Below, one piece after another: positions 17,791 to 26,716 of a stretch of 34,087 bases of DNA. Each line of letters starts with the position of its first letter. Positions within the stretch are counted from its first letter, which is position 1. This DNA comes from an uncultured Bacteroidaceae bacterium (GTDB lineage: Bacteria; Bacteroidota; Bacteroidia; Bacteroidales; Bacteroidaceae): NCBI GenBank assembly GCA_905233465.1, contig CAJOEI010000041.1, forward strand, positions 1-34,087, read 5' to 3'. Under the pieces are notes generated by a model that was given only the letters and a program-made list of their open reading frames with translations, did not search any database and had not been told where the DNA came from. Made by a program: the position numbers and the translations under genes.

Positions 17791-20244
17791 ATGAACAACG
17801 ATATGCAGATTAATCCCTTTGGGTTCATCGCCGAGTTCGATGGCGATGCCACTGACCTTCTGGGTGCAATCGACACAGCCACACTGCAACTGTTGCCACT
17901 GCGCAACATGGTGCTGTTTCCTGGCATTATAATTCCCGTCAGCATTGGCCGTCACAGCTCCATAGACCTTGTGCGGCGTGCGTATGAGCATCAGATGATT
18001 ATCGCTGTGGCCACACAACTGCGTCCCGAACAGAACGAGCTGGACAAGGACTCCTTCTATGACATAGGTTGTGCGGCACGCATAGTGAAGCTGCTTGAGA
18101 TGCCCGACAACACCCTCACGGCCATCGTGCAGGGACTGGACCCTGTGGACATCATCGACATCGACGACACCGCGACGACAGCACACGTTCAGGCACGTCA
18201 GGAGCTAATGCCCAACGACGGCGACAAAGTCTACGACATCATCCGCGAGACCATCACACATCAGCTGTTGCAACTGATTGAGCTCAGCGACAACATCGCC
18301 GATGAAGCCGCAATGGGCCTGCGCAACGCCGAGCAGATGGCGTTCTATGTCAACTTCATTGCCACCAACTCGCCCATCGAGGTCGGCGAGCGCATCGAGC
18401 TGTTGCGCGAGACATCGCCCATGGAGAGGGCCACCAAGTTGCTGCGCATCATCACGCGCGAGCTGCAATATGCCAACATACGTTCGGACATACAGAAGAA
18501 GACCCAGGCAGACATCGACCATCAGCAGCGCGAATATTTCCTGCAGCAGCAGTTGCAGAACATCCAGCAGCAGTTAGGCACGAGCTCGCAGACCGATGTC
18601 CAGAAGATGCGCACCAAGGCGCAGACGATGAAGTGGCCTGAGAGCGTGGCCGCGACCTTCACCTCGGAGCTCGAGAAGATGGAGCGCCTCAACCCCCAGA
18701 GCCCTGACTATCAGGTGCAGTACAACTATCTCGAGACCATGCTCGAACTGCCGTGGGGCATCTACACCGAGGACAACCTCAAGCTGGACAATGCCGAGCG
18801 AGTCCTCAATCGCGACCACTACGGCATGAAGGATGTCAAGGAACGCATTCTGGAGCACCTGGCTGTGCGCAAGTGGCACGGCGACAGCTCGCGCTCGAGC
18901 ATCATCTGTCTCTACGGACCTCCAGGCGTGGGCAAGACCTCGCTGTGCCGCAGCATCGCCGAAGCGCTGAAGCGCAAGTATGTGCGCGCCTCGTTGGGCG
19001 GCCTGCACGACGAGGCCGAGATACGCGGTCACCGCAGGACATACATCGGCGCCATGCCCGGCCGCATCATCAAGAATCTCATCAAAGCCGAGAGTTCGAA
19101 TCCCGTCTTTGTGCTCGACGAGATAGACAAGGTCACGGAGAACACCCACAACGGCGACCCGGCCAGTGCGCTGCTTGAGGTGCTCGACCCCGAGCAGAAC
19201 ACAGCGTTCCACGACAACTTCCTCGACGTGGACTACGACCTATCGCATGTGATGTTCATCTGCACTGCCAACAACGTGGGCACCATTCCCCGCCCGCTGC
19301 TCGACCGCATGGAACTCATTGAGGTCAACGGCTATATCACCGAAGAGAAGACCGAGATCGCCAAGCGCCACCTCATCCCGCGCGTGAAGGCCAACTGCGG
19401 TCTGCAGGACAACAAGGAGCTGCGTTTCTCCAAGGCAGCCTTGGTGCATCTCATCGAAAACTACACCCGCGAGAGCGGCGTGCGCGCATTGGAGAAGGAG
19501 CTTGACCGCTTCTTCCGCAAGATGGTGCTGGCTCACGAGCGCACAGGCACCTTCCCCGTCACCAGCGTTAAACCTGATGATGTCGAAGCCATTCTGGGCA
19601 AGCCTCGTTTCACTCGCGACAGCTACCAGGGCAACGGCTTTGCCGGCGTTGTAACAGGGCTGGCATGGACCAGCGTAGGCGGCGAGATACTCTTCATCGA
19701 GACATCGCTGAGCCGCGGCAAGAACCAGAAGCTGACCCTCACGGGCAATCTCGGCGACGTAATGAAGGAGAGTGCCGTGCTGGCGCTGGAGTTCATCAAG
19801 GCCCACGCCGACGTGCTTGGCATCGATATGCGCATCTTTGACAACTACAACATACACATTCACGTGCCCGAGGGCGCTGTGCCCAAGGACGGCCCCAGCG
19901 CCGGCATCACGATGGCCACTTCCATCGCCTCTGCCCTCACGCAGCGCAAGGTGCGCCAGAATCTGGCCATGACGGGCGAGATCACTCTGCGCGGCAAGGT
20001 GCTGCCTGTGGGAGGCATCAAGGAGAAGATTCTTGCCGCCAAGCGCGCCGGCATCACCGACATCATCCTGTGCAACGACAACCGCAAGGATATCGAAGAG
20101 ATCGATGAGCTCTACCTGCGCGGCCTCAACTTCCACTACGTCCACACCGTGCTCGAGGTCCTCGATTTCGCCCTGCTCAAGGAGCAAGTGAAGAACCCCG
20201 TCATCTTCAAGTTTGAGGACGAAAAGACAAAAGAACAATCATGA
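17791..20244 (+). CDS. lon: ATP-dependent protease La (Lon)
   Basis: This encodes 817 residues from ATG 17791; the open frame extends upstream only into the promoter. A Lon substrate-binding domain ([19 protein letters not shown]) is followed by a long Gln/Glu-rich helical region, then the AAA+ module with Walker A G376-PPGVGKT-383, Walker [10 protein letters not shown] and sensor-like [10 protein letters not shown]. The C-terminal protease has catalytic S703 (KDGPSAG) and K746, spaced 43 residues as in E. coli Lon. It degrades misfolded and regulatory proteins in the cytosol. It shares a 4-bp ATGA overlap with tgt, so the two are translated together from the consensus promoter. Confidence 0.97.
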   Translation: MNNDMQINPFGFIAEFDGDATDLLGAIDTATLQLLPLRNMVLFPGIIIPVSIGRHSSIDLVRRAYEHQMIIAVATQLRPEQNELDKDSFYDIGCAARIVKLLEMPDNTLTAIVQGLDPVDIIDIDDTATTAHVQARQELMPNDGDKVYDIIRETITHQLLQLIELSDNIADEAAMGLRNAEQMAFYVNFIATNSPIEVGERIELLRETSPMERATKLLRIITRELQYANIRSDIQKKTQADIDHQQREYFLQQQLQNIQQQLGTSSQTDVQKMRTKAQTMKWPESVAATFTSELEKMERLNPQSPDYQVQYNYLETMLELPWGIYTEDNLKLDNAERVLNRDHYGMKDVKERILEHLAVRKWHGDSSRSSIICLYGPPGVGKTSLCRSIAEALKRKYVRASLGGLHDEAEIRGHRRTYIGAMPGRIIKNLIKAESSNPVFVLDEIDKVTENTHNGDPASALLEVLDPEQNTAFHDNFLDVDYDLSHVMFICTANNVGTIPRPLLDRMELIEVNGYITEEKTEIAKRHLIPRVKANCGLQDNKELRFSKAALVHLIENYTRESGVRALEKELDRFFRKMVLAHERTGTFPVTSVKPDDVEAILGKPRFTRDSYQGNGFAGVVTGLAWTSVGGEILFIETSLSRGKNQKLTLTGNLGDVMKESAVLALEFIKAHADVLGIDMRIFDNYNIHIHVPEGAVPKDGPSAGITMATSIASALTQRKVRQNLAMTGEITLRGKVLPVGGIKEKILAAKRAGITDIILCNDNRKDIEEIDELYLRGLNFHYVHTVLEVLDFALLKEQVKNPVIFKFEDEKTKEQS

Positions 20245-21371
20245 CGTTCGATTTACAACATACCGACCCGCAGTCCTCTGCCCGCTCCGGCATCATACAC
20301 ACCGACCACGGCGACATCCACACGCCCATCTTCATGCCCGTGGGCACTGTGGGCAGCGTCAAAGGCGTGCAGCTGCGCGACCTCAAGGATGACATCAACG
20401 CAGAGATCATCCTCGGCAACACATATCATCTCTACCTGCGGCCAGGCACATCCGTGCTCGAAGCTGCCGGCGGCCTGCACCGCTTCAACGGCTTCAACCG
20501 TCCCATGCTGACTGACTCGGGTGGTTTCCAGGTGTTCTCGCTCACAGGCATCCGCAAGCTGCGCGAGGAGGGCTGCGAGTTCCGCAGCCACATCGACGGC
20601 AGCAAGCATTTCTTCTCGCCAGAGCGCGTGATGGACATCGAGCGCAGCATAGGAGCCGACATCATGATGGCCTTCGACGAGTGTCCTCCTGGCACAGCAC
20701 CATACGACTACGCTCGCAAGAGCCTTCAACTTACCCATAACTGGCTCGACCGCTGCATCCGACGCTTCAACGAGACGGAGCCACGCTATGGCTACCATCA
20801 GGCGCTGTTCCCCATTGTGCAAGGCTGCACCTACCGCGACCTGCGCACGCAGAGTGCTGAATTCGTGGCATCGAAGGAGGCCGAGGGCAACGCTATCGGC
20901 GGTCTGGCTGTGGGCGAGCCCACCGATGTGATGTACGAGATGATAGAGCTCGTCAACGGTATCCTGCCCAAGGACCGTCCACGCTACCTCATGGGAGTGG
21001 GCACGCCTGCCAATATTCTGGAAGCCATATCGCTGGGTGTGGATATGTTTGACTGCGTCATGCCATCGCGCAACGGTCGCAACGCCATGCTATTCACCTA
21101 CGAGGGCACGATGAACATGCGCAACGCCAAGTGGGCCAACGACTTCTCGCCCATCGACCCCAATGGCACGTCGCCCATCGACACAGCCTACACTCGCGCC
21201 TACCTGCATCATCTCTATAAGTCACAAGAACTGCTGGCACTGCAATTAGGCACGATACACAATCTGGCCTTCTACCTACAGCTGGTGAGGGACGCCCGCG
21301 CACATATCATGGCCGGCGACTTCCGCCCATGGAAGGACAGCATATTGCCCAAACTCAACCAACGCCTGTAG
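20241..21371 (+). CDS. tgt: tRNA-guanine transglycosylase lacking the zinc cysteines
   Basis: This encodes 376 residues. Tgt swaps G34 of GUN-anticodon tRNAs for the queuosine precursor. Visible motifs are DSGGFQVFSL (substrate-binding Asp), GGLAVGEP, MGVGTPANILEAI and the nucleophile region FDCVMPSRNGRNA. In E. coli the segment DPECDCYTC holds three zinc cysteines; here it reads DPNGTSPID (residues 306-314), so the three positions are Gly309, Ser311 and Asp314. The fourth ligand His340 (TIHNL) is kept. I believe other Bacteroidota Tgts also lack the cysteines, so this is probably a lineage trait rather than decay. The start overlaps the lon stop; the next gene starts 15 bp after its end. Confidence 0.93.
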   Translation: MTFDLQHTDPQSSARSGIIHTDHGDIHTPIFMPVGTVGSVKGVQLRDLKDDINAEIILGNTYHLYLRPGTSVLEAAGGLHRFNGFNRPMLTDSGGFQVFSLTGIRKLREEGCEFRSHIDGSKHFFSPERVMDIERSIGADIMMAFDECPPGTAPYDYARKSLQLTHNWLDRCIRRFNETEPRYGYHQALFPIVQGCTYRDLRTQSAEFVASKEAEGNAIGGLAVGEPTDVMYEMIELVNGILPKDRPRYLMGVGTPANILEAISLGVDMFDCVMPSRNGRNAMLFTYEGTMNMRNAKWANDFSPIDPNGTSPIDTAYTRAYLHHLYKSQELLALQLGTIHNLAFYLQLVRDARAHIMAGDFRPWKDSILPKLNQRL

Positions 21372-21385
21372 ACATACGTTTCACC

Positions 21386-22615
21386 ATGAGTAGCGACAAC
21401 GACATAATACAGCCACAAGAGGAGCCCATCGCCACGCCCCCGACGGAAGAGCACGATGGCGGCACGACCACCAAAAGCGGGTCGGCACCTAAGGGCCTGT
21501 CCGCGTTGTGGCTGCTCATCCGTCGCAACTTCTTCTCGAGGCTTGACCGCTATATCATGGTCAAGTTCCTTGGCACGTACTTCTTCAGCATCATCCTGAT
21601 TATCAGCATTGCTGTGGTTTTTGATTTCTCGGAGAATTCCGGCAAGTTCACCATGAACCACGCACCGATGATCAAGCTCGCTGAGTACTACGCCAATTTC
21701 ATCCCATTCTACTCCAACCTCTTCTCGGCGCTGTTTGTCTTTATCTCGGTGATATTCTTCACATCCAAGCTGGCCGAGAACTCCGAGATTATAGCGATGA
21801 TGGCCTCTGGCACGAGCTTCAGCCGCCTGATGCGACCATACATTCTGTCATCAATTGTCATTGCATCACTCAGCCTGTGGTTGGGCAGCAACGTCATCCC
21901 ACGCGGCTCCGTCAGTCGTTTGGAGTTCGAGATGCGCTACAAGAGCCGCAAGCGCCCCCAAACCGCCGAACATGTGCAGCTGCAGGTCGACACAGGCGTG
22001 ATAGCATACATCGACTTCTTCGACGGCAAACGCAAGCGCGGCGAACGCTTTGCGCTGGACAAGTTCCAGAACAAGAGCCTCGTGAGCCACCTCACAGCAC
22101 AAAGCATAGTCTACGACACGCTGGCCGACGAGCGCTACCACTGGCGGTTGCATCAGGTGAAGATACGCACCCTCTCAGGCCTGCGTGAGATTATCACCAC
22201 AAAGCCGATGGTGGACAGCGTGATTATCATGGAGCCCAAGGACTTCCTGATGAGCAAGAACCACCAGCAGACCCTCACCAACAGGGAACTGCTGGATTAC
22301 ATCGCCCGCCAACGCCTGCGCGGGTCGAGCAATGTGAAGGTCTATGAGGTGGAGTACCACAAACGCTTTGCCGACCCCTTCGCAGCATTCATCCTGTCAA
22401 CGATAGGCTTGGCGCTGTCCTTCCGTAAGCGCAAGGGCGGGCTGGGCGGCAGTCTGGGTCTGGGACTGGCGCTGTCGGCTCTCTACGTCCTCTTCCAGAC
22501 CATCTCATCCACCTTCGCCATCAACAGCGACTGGCCGCCGGCACTCGCGGCATGGTTCCCCAACATACTTTTCTTCTTCGTCGCAGCTATCCTCTACCGA
22601 CGCTCATTACGTTAA
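21386..22615 (+). CDS. LptF/LptG (YjgP/YjgQ) family LPS export permease
   Basis: This encodes 409 residues; an upstream in-frame ATG at 21329 lies inside tgt and is not needed. After a polar, Pro/Thr-rich N-terminal extension of about 45 residues comes RLDRYIMVKFLGTYFFSIILI, the first membrane helix of the family. Two more helices follow by residue about 175, then a periplasmic beta domain, then three C-terminal helices (FAAFILSTIGLALSF ... LFFFVAAILYRR). This is the layout of LptF/LptG, which with the ATPase LptB extracts LPS from the inner membrane. Whether it is the F or G partner cannot be told. The N-terminal extension is longer than in E. coli homologues. Confidence 0.88.
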   Translation: MSSDNDIIQPQEEPIATPPTEEHDGGTTTKSGSAPKGLSALWLLIRRNFFSRLDRYIMVKFLGTYFFSIILIISIAVVFDFSENSGKFTMNHAPMIKLAEYYANFIPFYSNLFSALFVFISVIFFTSKLAENSEIIAMMASGTSFSRLMRPYILSSIVIASLSLWLGSNVIPRGSVSRLEFEMRYKSRKRPQTAEHVQLQVDTGVIAYIDFFDGKRKRGERFALDKFQNKSLVSHLTAQSIVYDTLADERYHWRLHQVKIRTLSGLREIITTKPMVDSVIIMEPKDFLMSKNHQQTLTNRELLDYIARQRLRGSSNVKVYEVEYHKRFADPFAAFILSTIGLALSFRKRKGGLGGSLGLGLALSALYVLFQTISSTFAINSDWPPALAAWFPNILFFFVAAILYRRSLR

Positions 22616-22633
22616 TACCCTCCCGTACTGTAT

Positions 22634-22652
22634 GCTGCTGTATCACAGCAGC
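22634..22652. repeat. 8-bp perfect hairpin upstream of the helicase gene
   Basis: GCTGCTGT, loop ATC, ACAGCAGC. It lies between the permease stop and the helicase ATG and has no T-run. It could attenuate transcription or be chance. Confidence 0.45.
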
Positions 22653-22683
22653 TTCACCAGGCCGCCAAATACTCTTCCACTCA

Positions 22684-24051
22684 ATGCAATTCGAAGACTT
22701 AGACCTCAACTACGACATTCTCGATGCACTCGACGACATGCACTTTGTCGAATGCACGCCTATACAGGAGCATGCCATCCCGCCTATACTCGAGGGCCGC
22801 GATATCATTGGCGTGGCACAGACTGGCACGGGCAAGACAGCAGCCTATCTGCTACCCATACTCTCCATGCTGCGCGACGGCGGCTTCCCCGAAGATGCCA
22901 TCAACTGTGTCATCATGGCTCCCACGCGCGAACTCGCACAACAGATAGACCAAGCCATGCAGGGCTTTGCCTACTACCTCGACGGTATCAGCTCCGTAGC
23001 CATCTATGGCGGCAACGACGGTATACGCTATGAACAGGAAAAACGCGGGCTGGCACAAGGTGCCTCTGTGATTATCTGCACGCCAGGACGCCTCATCAGC
23101 CACCTCTCGCTCGACAATGTCGACCTCTCGCGCACAAGCTTCTTTGTCCTCGACGAGGCCGACCGCATGCTTGACATGGGTTTCTCTGAGGACATCATGC
23201 AGATTGCCAGCTTCCTGCCCAAGAAGCGCCAGACAATCATGTTCTCGGCCACCATGCCTGACAAGATTGTGGAGCTGGCCAAGACCATACTCACTGACCC
23301 CGTGGAGGTGAAGCTCGCCGTGAGCAAACCCGCTGAAGGCATTCGTCAGAGCGCCGTCATCTGCTATGAGGCACAGAAGCTACGCATCGTGGAGCATCTG
23401 CTGGGTGAGTCTCCTCACCGCGTCATCATTTTTGTCGGCTCGAAGATGAAGGTCAAGGACGTGGCCATCGCCCTCAAGCACAAAGGCTTCAACGCCGAAG
23501 CCATGCACAGCGACCTGCTGCAGGAACAGCGCGACGACGTGATGTACCGCTTCAAGGTGGGCCAGTTGGACATCCTTGTGGCCACCGACATCGTGGCACG
23601 CGGAATCGACATTGACGACATCCAGCTTGTCATCAACTACGATGTGCCCCACGACGAAGAGGACTATGTCCATCGCATCGGCCGCACGGCCCGCGCTGGC
23701 AAGGAAGGCCGCAGCGTGACACTCGTCAGCGAGAAGGACCAGCCCCTCTTCCGCGACATAGAACGTTTCTTGGAGAAAGACGTCCCCAAGGAAGCCGTTC
23801 CCGCTGAGCTCGGCGAGACGCCAGCCTACACAGGCCGTGCGCCACGCGGCAGCAGCGGCGGCCACAACGGTCGCAGAGGCCGTGGCGGCAAACGCAGAGG
23901 CCGTGGCGACAAGCACGGAGACAAAGGCAACAAGAATGTGCCCAGCGGTTTACCCGCTGGGGAAAACACCCCAGCCAAGCGCAAGCGCCCCCACCGCGGC
24001 GGACGCAAGAACAAGCGCGGCGGCAACACAGAACAACAGACTAACAACTAA
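22684..24051 (+). CDS. DEAD-box ATP-dependent RNA helicase
   Basis: This encodes 455 residues from MQFEDLDL; the frame upstream overlaps the permease gene. Motifs in order are the Q motif region (CTPIQEHAIPPIL), I AQTGTGKT (45-52), Ia PTREL, TPGR, II DEAD (157-160), III SAT, then helicase C motifs VATDIVARGIDI and VI HRIGRTARAGK. A tail of about 70 residues is Arg/Gly/Lys-rich, as in RhlE-type helicases that act on rRNA and mRNA. A short palindrome-coded stretch PSGLPAGENTP interrupts the basic tail. The GH35 gene starts 13 bp after the stop, an unexpected partner in an apparent operon. Confidence 0.94.
   Translation: MQFEDLDLNYDILDALDDMHFVECTPIQEHAIPPILEGRDIIGVAQTGTGKTAAYLLPILSMLRDGGFPEDAINCVIMAPTRELAQQIDQAMQGFAYYLDGISSVAIYGGNDGIRYEQEKRGLAQGASVIICTPGRLISHLSLDNVDLSRTSFFVLDEADRMLDMGFSEDIMQIASFLPKKRQTIMFSATMPDKIVELAKTILTDPVEVKLAVSKPAEGIRQSAVICYEAQKLRIVEHLLGESPHRVIIFVGSKMKVKDVAIALKHKGFNAEAMHSDLLQEQRDDVMYRFKVGQLDILVATDIVARGIDIDDIQLVINYDVPHDEEDYVHRIGRTARAGKEGRSVTLVSEKDQPLFRDIERFLEKDVPKEAVPAELGETPAYTGRAPRGSSGGHNGRRGRGGKRRGRGDKHGDKGNKNVPSGLPAGENTPAKRKRPHRGGRKNKRGGNTEQQTNN
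23941..23961. repeat. 8-bp perfect inverted repeat inside the helicase tail
   Basis: CCCAGCGG, loop TTTAC, CCGCTGGG, followed at once by a GGGG/CCCC pair. It encodes PSGLPAGENTP within an otherwise Arg/Lys/Gly tail and may be another in-frame repeat, but only one copy is visible. Confidence 0.4.
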
Positions 24052-24064
24052 AATACTAACCCAC

Positions 24065-26602
24065 ATGAGACACTTAATCCTCTCGCTGGCCATAGCTGCC
24101 AGCACACTTCTTGCCCCAGCAACAGCAGCTGCAGCAACCAAGCCAGGCAGCTTCCGCGTCGGCGAAAAGACATTCCTGTTAAACGACAAACCCTTTGTGG
24201 TCAAGGCCGCCGAGGTGCACTATCCACGTATTCCACGCGAGTACTGGGAGCAGCGCATTCAGATGTGCAAGGCTTTGGGCATGAATACGCTCTGCATCTA
24301 CATCTTCTGGAATTCCCACGAGCAGCAGGAGGGTGTGTTTGACTTCACTGGTAACAACGACATCCGAGCATTTGTGCAACTGGCACAGAAGAACGGCATG
24401 TGGGTCATCGTCCGCCCCGGTCCTTATGTCTGCGCTGAATGGGAGATGGGCGGTCTGCCTTGGTGGCTGCTGAAGAAGAAAGACATCCGTCTGCGCGAGC
24501 AAGACCCCTACTTCATGGAGCGCCTTGAGATCTTCGAGAAGAAAGTGGGCGAACAGCTTGGCGACCTCACCATTGAGAAAGGTGGCCCCATCATCATGGT
24601 GCAGGTGGAGAACGAATACGGCTCCTACGGCGAGGACAAGCCCTACATCAGCGCTGTGCGCGACATCATCCGCAAGAGCGGCTTCGACAAGGTGGAACTC
24701 TTCCAGTGCGACTGGTCTTCTAACTTCACCAAGAACGGCCTCGACGACCTCACGTGGACTATGAACTTCGGCACAGGTGCCAACATCGACCAAGAGTTTA
24801 AGAAGCTGGGCGAGCTGCGCCCCAACAGCCCGAAGATGTGCTCTGAGTTCTGGAGCGGATGGTTCGACAAATGGGGCGGCCGCCACGAGACACGCGGTGC
24901 CGAGGCTATGGTGGACGGCATCAGTCAGATGCTTGATCGCGGCATCAGCTTCTCACTCTACATGACCCACGGCGGCACCAACTGGGGCCACTGGGCAGGT
25001 GCCAACAGCCCTGGCTTTGCACCCGATGTAACCAGTTATGACTACGACGCTCCAATCAACGAGGCAGGTCAGGTAACAGATAAGTTCTGGAAGTTGCGCG
25101 AGGCCATGCAGAAGTACAGCGGCGACTGGGATCCTGTTGCTCAGAAGTGGGTTGGCAGCAAGAAACTTCCCGCTGTTCCTAAGGAATATCCCACCATCGC
25201 AATACCCAAGTTTGAGCTCACGGAGTTCGCACCAATCTACAATGGTTTTGACAGGGAATATGCCTATGAGCATCGCGACTTGCTTCGTTCTTCCGGCGTT
25301 CCCAAAACCTTTGAAGAACTTGATATGGGTTGGGGCTGCATGCTCTACTCCACCCGCCTGCCAGAAATTAATGACGTACAGGTGGAGGGTGTCACTCCCG
25401 CAGATAAGTGGCTTTGCACCCTCAATCTCGATGCCCACGATTATGCACAAGTCTTCATTGATGGAAAGTTCATCGGCAAGCTTGACCGCGTGAAGAGCGA
25501 GAAGACGCTGGCTCTGCCCGCCATCAAACAAGGACAGGAACTGCAAATCCTCGTTGAGGGAATGGGCCGCATCAACTTCGGTCGTGCCATCAAAGACTTC
25601 AAGGGACTCATTGGCAGCCCCACCATCACGGCTACCCTCCATTCACATCTTGGCGGCGTTGACGAGACCAAAGTCACGTTTACGCCCAACAAGTGGGAAT
25701 GCATGCGTATTCCTGATGACTACGCAGTAGCTGTGGCAGCGCTGAAGCAGCAGCAGGAAAGGCCCGTCACGCGTGAATCCATCAGCGTAATCCGCATCGG
25801 ACGCACAGAGCGCTACGCGTGGGAGAGCGAGGACCTTTGCTTCGGTCGTGGCTACTATCGTGGCTACTTCAATCTCTCCAAGGTGGGCGACACCTTCCTC
25901 AACCTCGAGAACTGGGGCAAGGGACAAGTCTATGTCAACGGCTACGCTGTTGGTCGCCATTGGTACATCGGCCCGCAGCAGACGCTTTTTGTTCCTGGCT
26001 GCTGGCTGAAGAAGGGCAAGAACGAGGTCATCGTCCTCGACATCATGGGCCCGCGCGGAGAGAAGACCATCGAAGGCCTGCAGAAGCCCATCATCGACAA
26101 GCTCAACCTCGACCGTCCGCAGACCCATCGTCTCGAAGGACAGACCATCGACCTCAGCGGCGAGACACCCGTCCTCGAAGGCGAGTTCAAGGCTGGCAAC
26201 GGCTGGCAGGAAGTGAAGTTCGCGCAGCCAGTCAGCGGCCGCTACGTCTGCATCGAAGCCCTCAACAGCCACATGAACCGCGAATACTGCTGCATCGCCG
26301 AGTGGTATATGCTCGGAGCCGACGGCACACGCCTCTCTCGCGAGCCTTGGCAGGTGGCCTACTGCGACGACGAAGACATCGAAACAGGCAACAAGACTGC
26401 CGACAAAATCTTCGACCTGCAGGAAAGCACCTATTGGAGCACCAACCGCGGCGTGCAGTACCCCCACCACCTCGTCATCGACCTCGGTCAGGACCAGACC
26501 TTCACAGGCTTCCAGTATCTGCCACGTGTGGAGGCTGGAGCACCTGAGAGCATCAAGCAATACCGCATCTACGTGAAGAGCAGCCTCTTCAAGGGACTGT
26601 AG
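24065..26602 (+). CDS. GH35 beta-galactosidase with discoidin-like C-terminal domain
   Basis: This encodes 845 residues from MRHLILSLAIAASTLLAPAT, a clear signal peptide; the open frame upstream is the helicase shadow. The catalytic TIM barrel has the acid/base E184 (VQVENEYGSYG) and nucleophile E261 (CSEFWSGWFDKWGG). RPGPYVCAEWEMGGLPWW and THGGTNWGHWAGAN are hallmark GH35 segments. Beta-sandwich domains follow, and about the last 130 residues (KIFDLQESTYWSTNRG ... HHLVIDLG) resemble an F5/8-type carbohydrate-binding domain. It should remove terminal beta-galactose from glycans in the periplasm or at the surface. No SusC/SusD or regulator is adjacent, so it is not part of a visible polysaccharide utilisation locus. 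Confidence 0.93.
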   Translation: MRHLILSLAIAASTLLAPATAAAATKPGSFRVGEKTFLLNDKPFVVKAAEVHYPRIPREYWEQRIQMCKALGMNTLCIYIFWNSHEQQEGVFDFTGNNDIRAFVQLAQKNGMWVIVRPGPYVCAEWEMGGLPWWLLKKKDIRLREQDPYFMERLEIFEKKVGEQLGDLTIEKGGPIIMVQVENEYGSYGEDKPYISAVRDIIRKSGFDKVELFQCDWSSNFTKNGLDDLTWTMNFGTGANIDQEFKKLGELRPNSPKMCSEFWSGWFDKWGGRHETRGAEAMVDGISQMLDRGISFSLYMTHGGTNWGHWAGANSPGFAPDVTSYDYDAPINEAGQVTDKFWKLREAMQKYSGDWDPVAQKWVGSKKLPAVPKEYPTIAIPKFELTEFAPIYNGFDREYAYEHRDLLRSSGVPKTFEELDMGWGCMLYSTRLPEINDVQVEGVTPADKWLCTLNLDAHDYAQVFIDGKFIGKLDRVKSEKTLALPAIKQGQELQILVEGMGRINFGRAIKDFKGLIGSPTITATLHSHLGGVDETKVTFTPNKWECMRIPDDYAVAVAALKQQQERPVTRESISVIRIGRTERYAWESEDLCFGRGYYRGYFNLSKVGDTFLNLENWGKGQVYVNGYAVGRHWYIGPQQTLFVPGCWLKKGKNEVIVLDIMGPRGEKTIEGLQKPIIDKLNLDRPQTHRLEGQTIDLSGETPVLEGEFKAGNGWQEVKFAQPVSGRYVCIEALNSHMNREYCCIAEWYMLGADGTRLSREPWQVAYCDDEDIETGNKTADKIFDLQESTYWSTNRGVQYPHHLVIDLGQDQTFTGFQYLPRVEAGAPESIKQYRIYVKSSLFKGL

Positions 26603-26613
26603 AGTTCACACTC

Positions 26614-26701
26614 AAGGGCATTATCTTGAGGATAATAAATCGAGGCTGTGTCATTATTGTTTGACACAGCCTCGATTTATTATCCGCAAAATAATGCCCT
26701 T
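26614..26701. terminator. Very long hairpin between convergent genes, probable bidirectional terminator
   Basis: The inner stem is a perfect 24-bp inverted repeat (26630-26653 with 26662-26685; loop TTATTGTT). An outer perfect 11-bp stem (AAGGGCATTAT with ATAATGCCCTT, 26614-26624 and 26691-26701) is separated from it by a 5/5 internal loop. In all 35 bp are paired. It fills the gap between the GH35 stop (26602) and the glmS stop (26717), which fits transcription stopping from both sides. The stem is much longer than usual. Confidence 0.8.
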
Positions 26702-26716
26702 CAGCCCAAATAGGTA

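Noticed and set aside
24065..26602. Polysaccharide utilisation locus around the GH35 gene
   Set aside because: No SusC, SusD, sensor or second glycoside hydrolase is found within the window.
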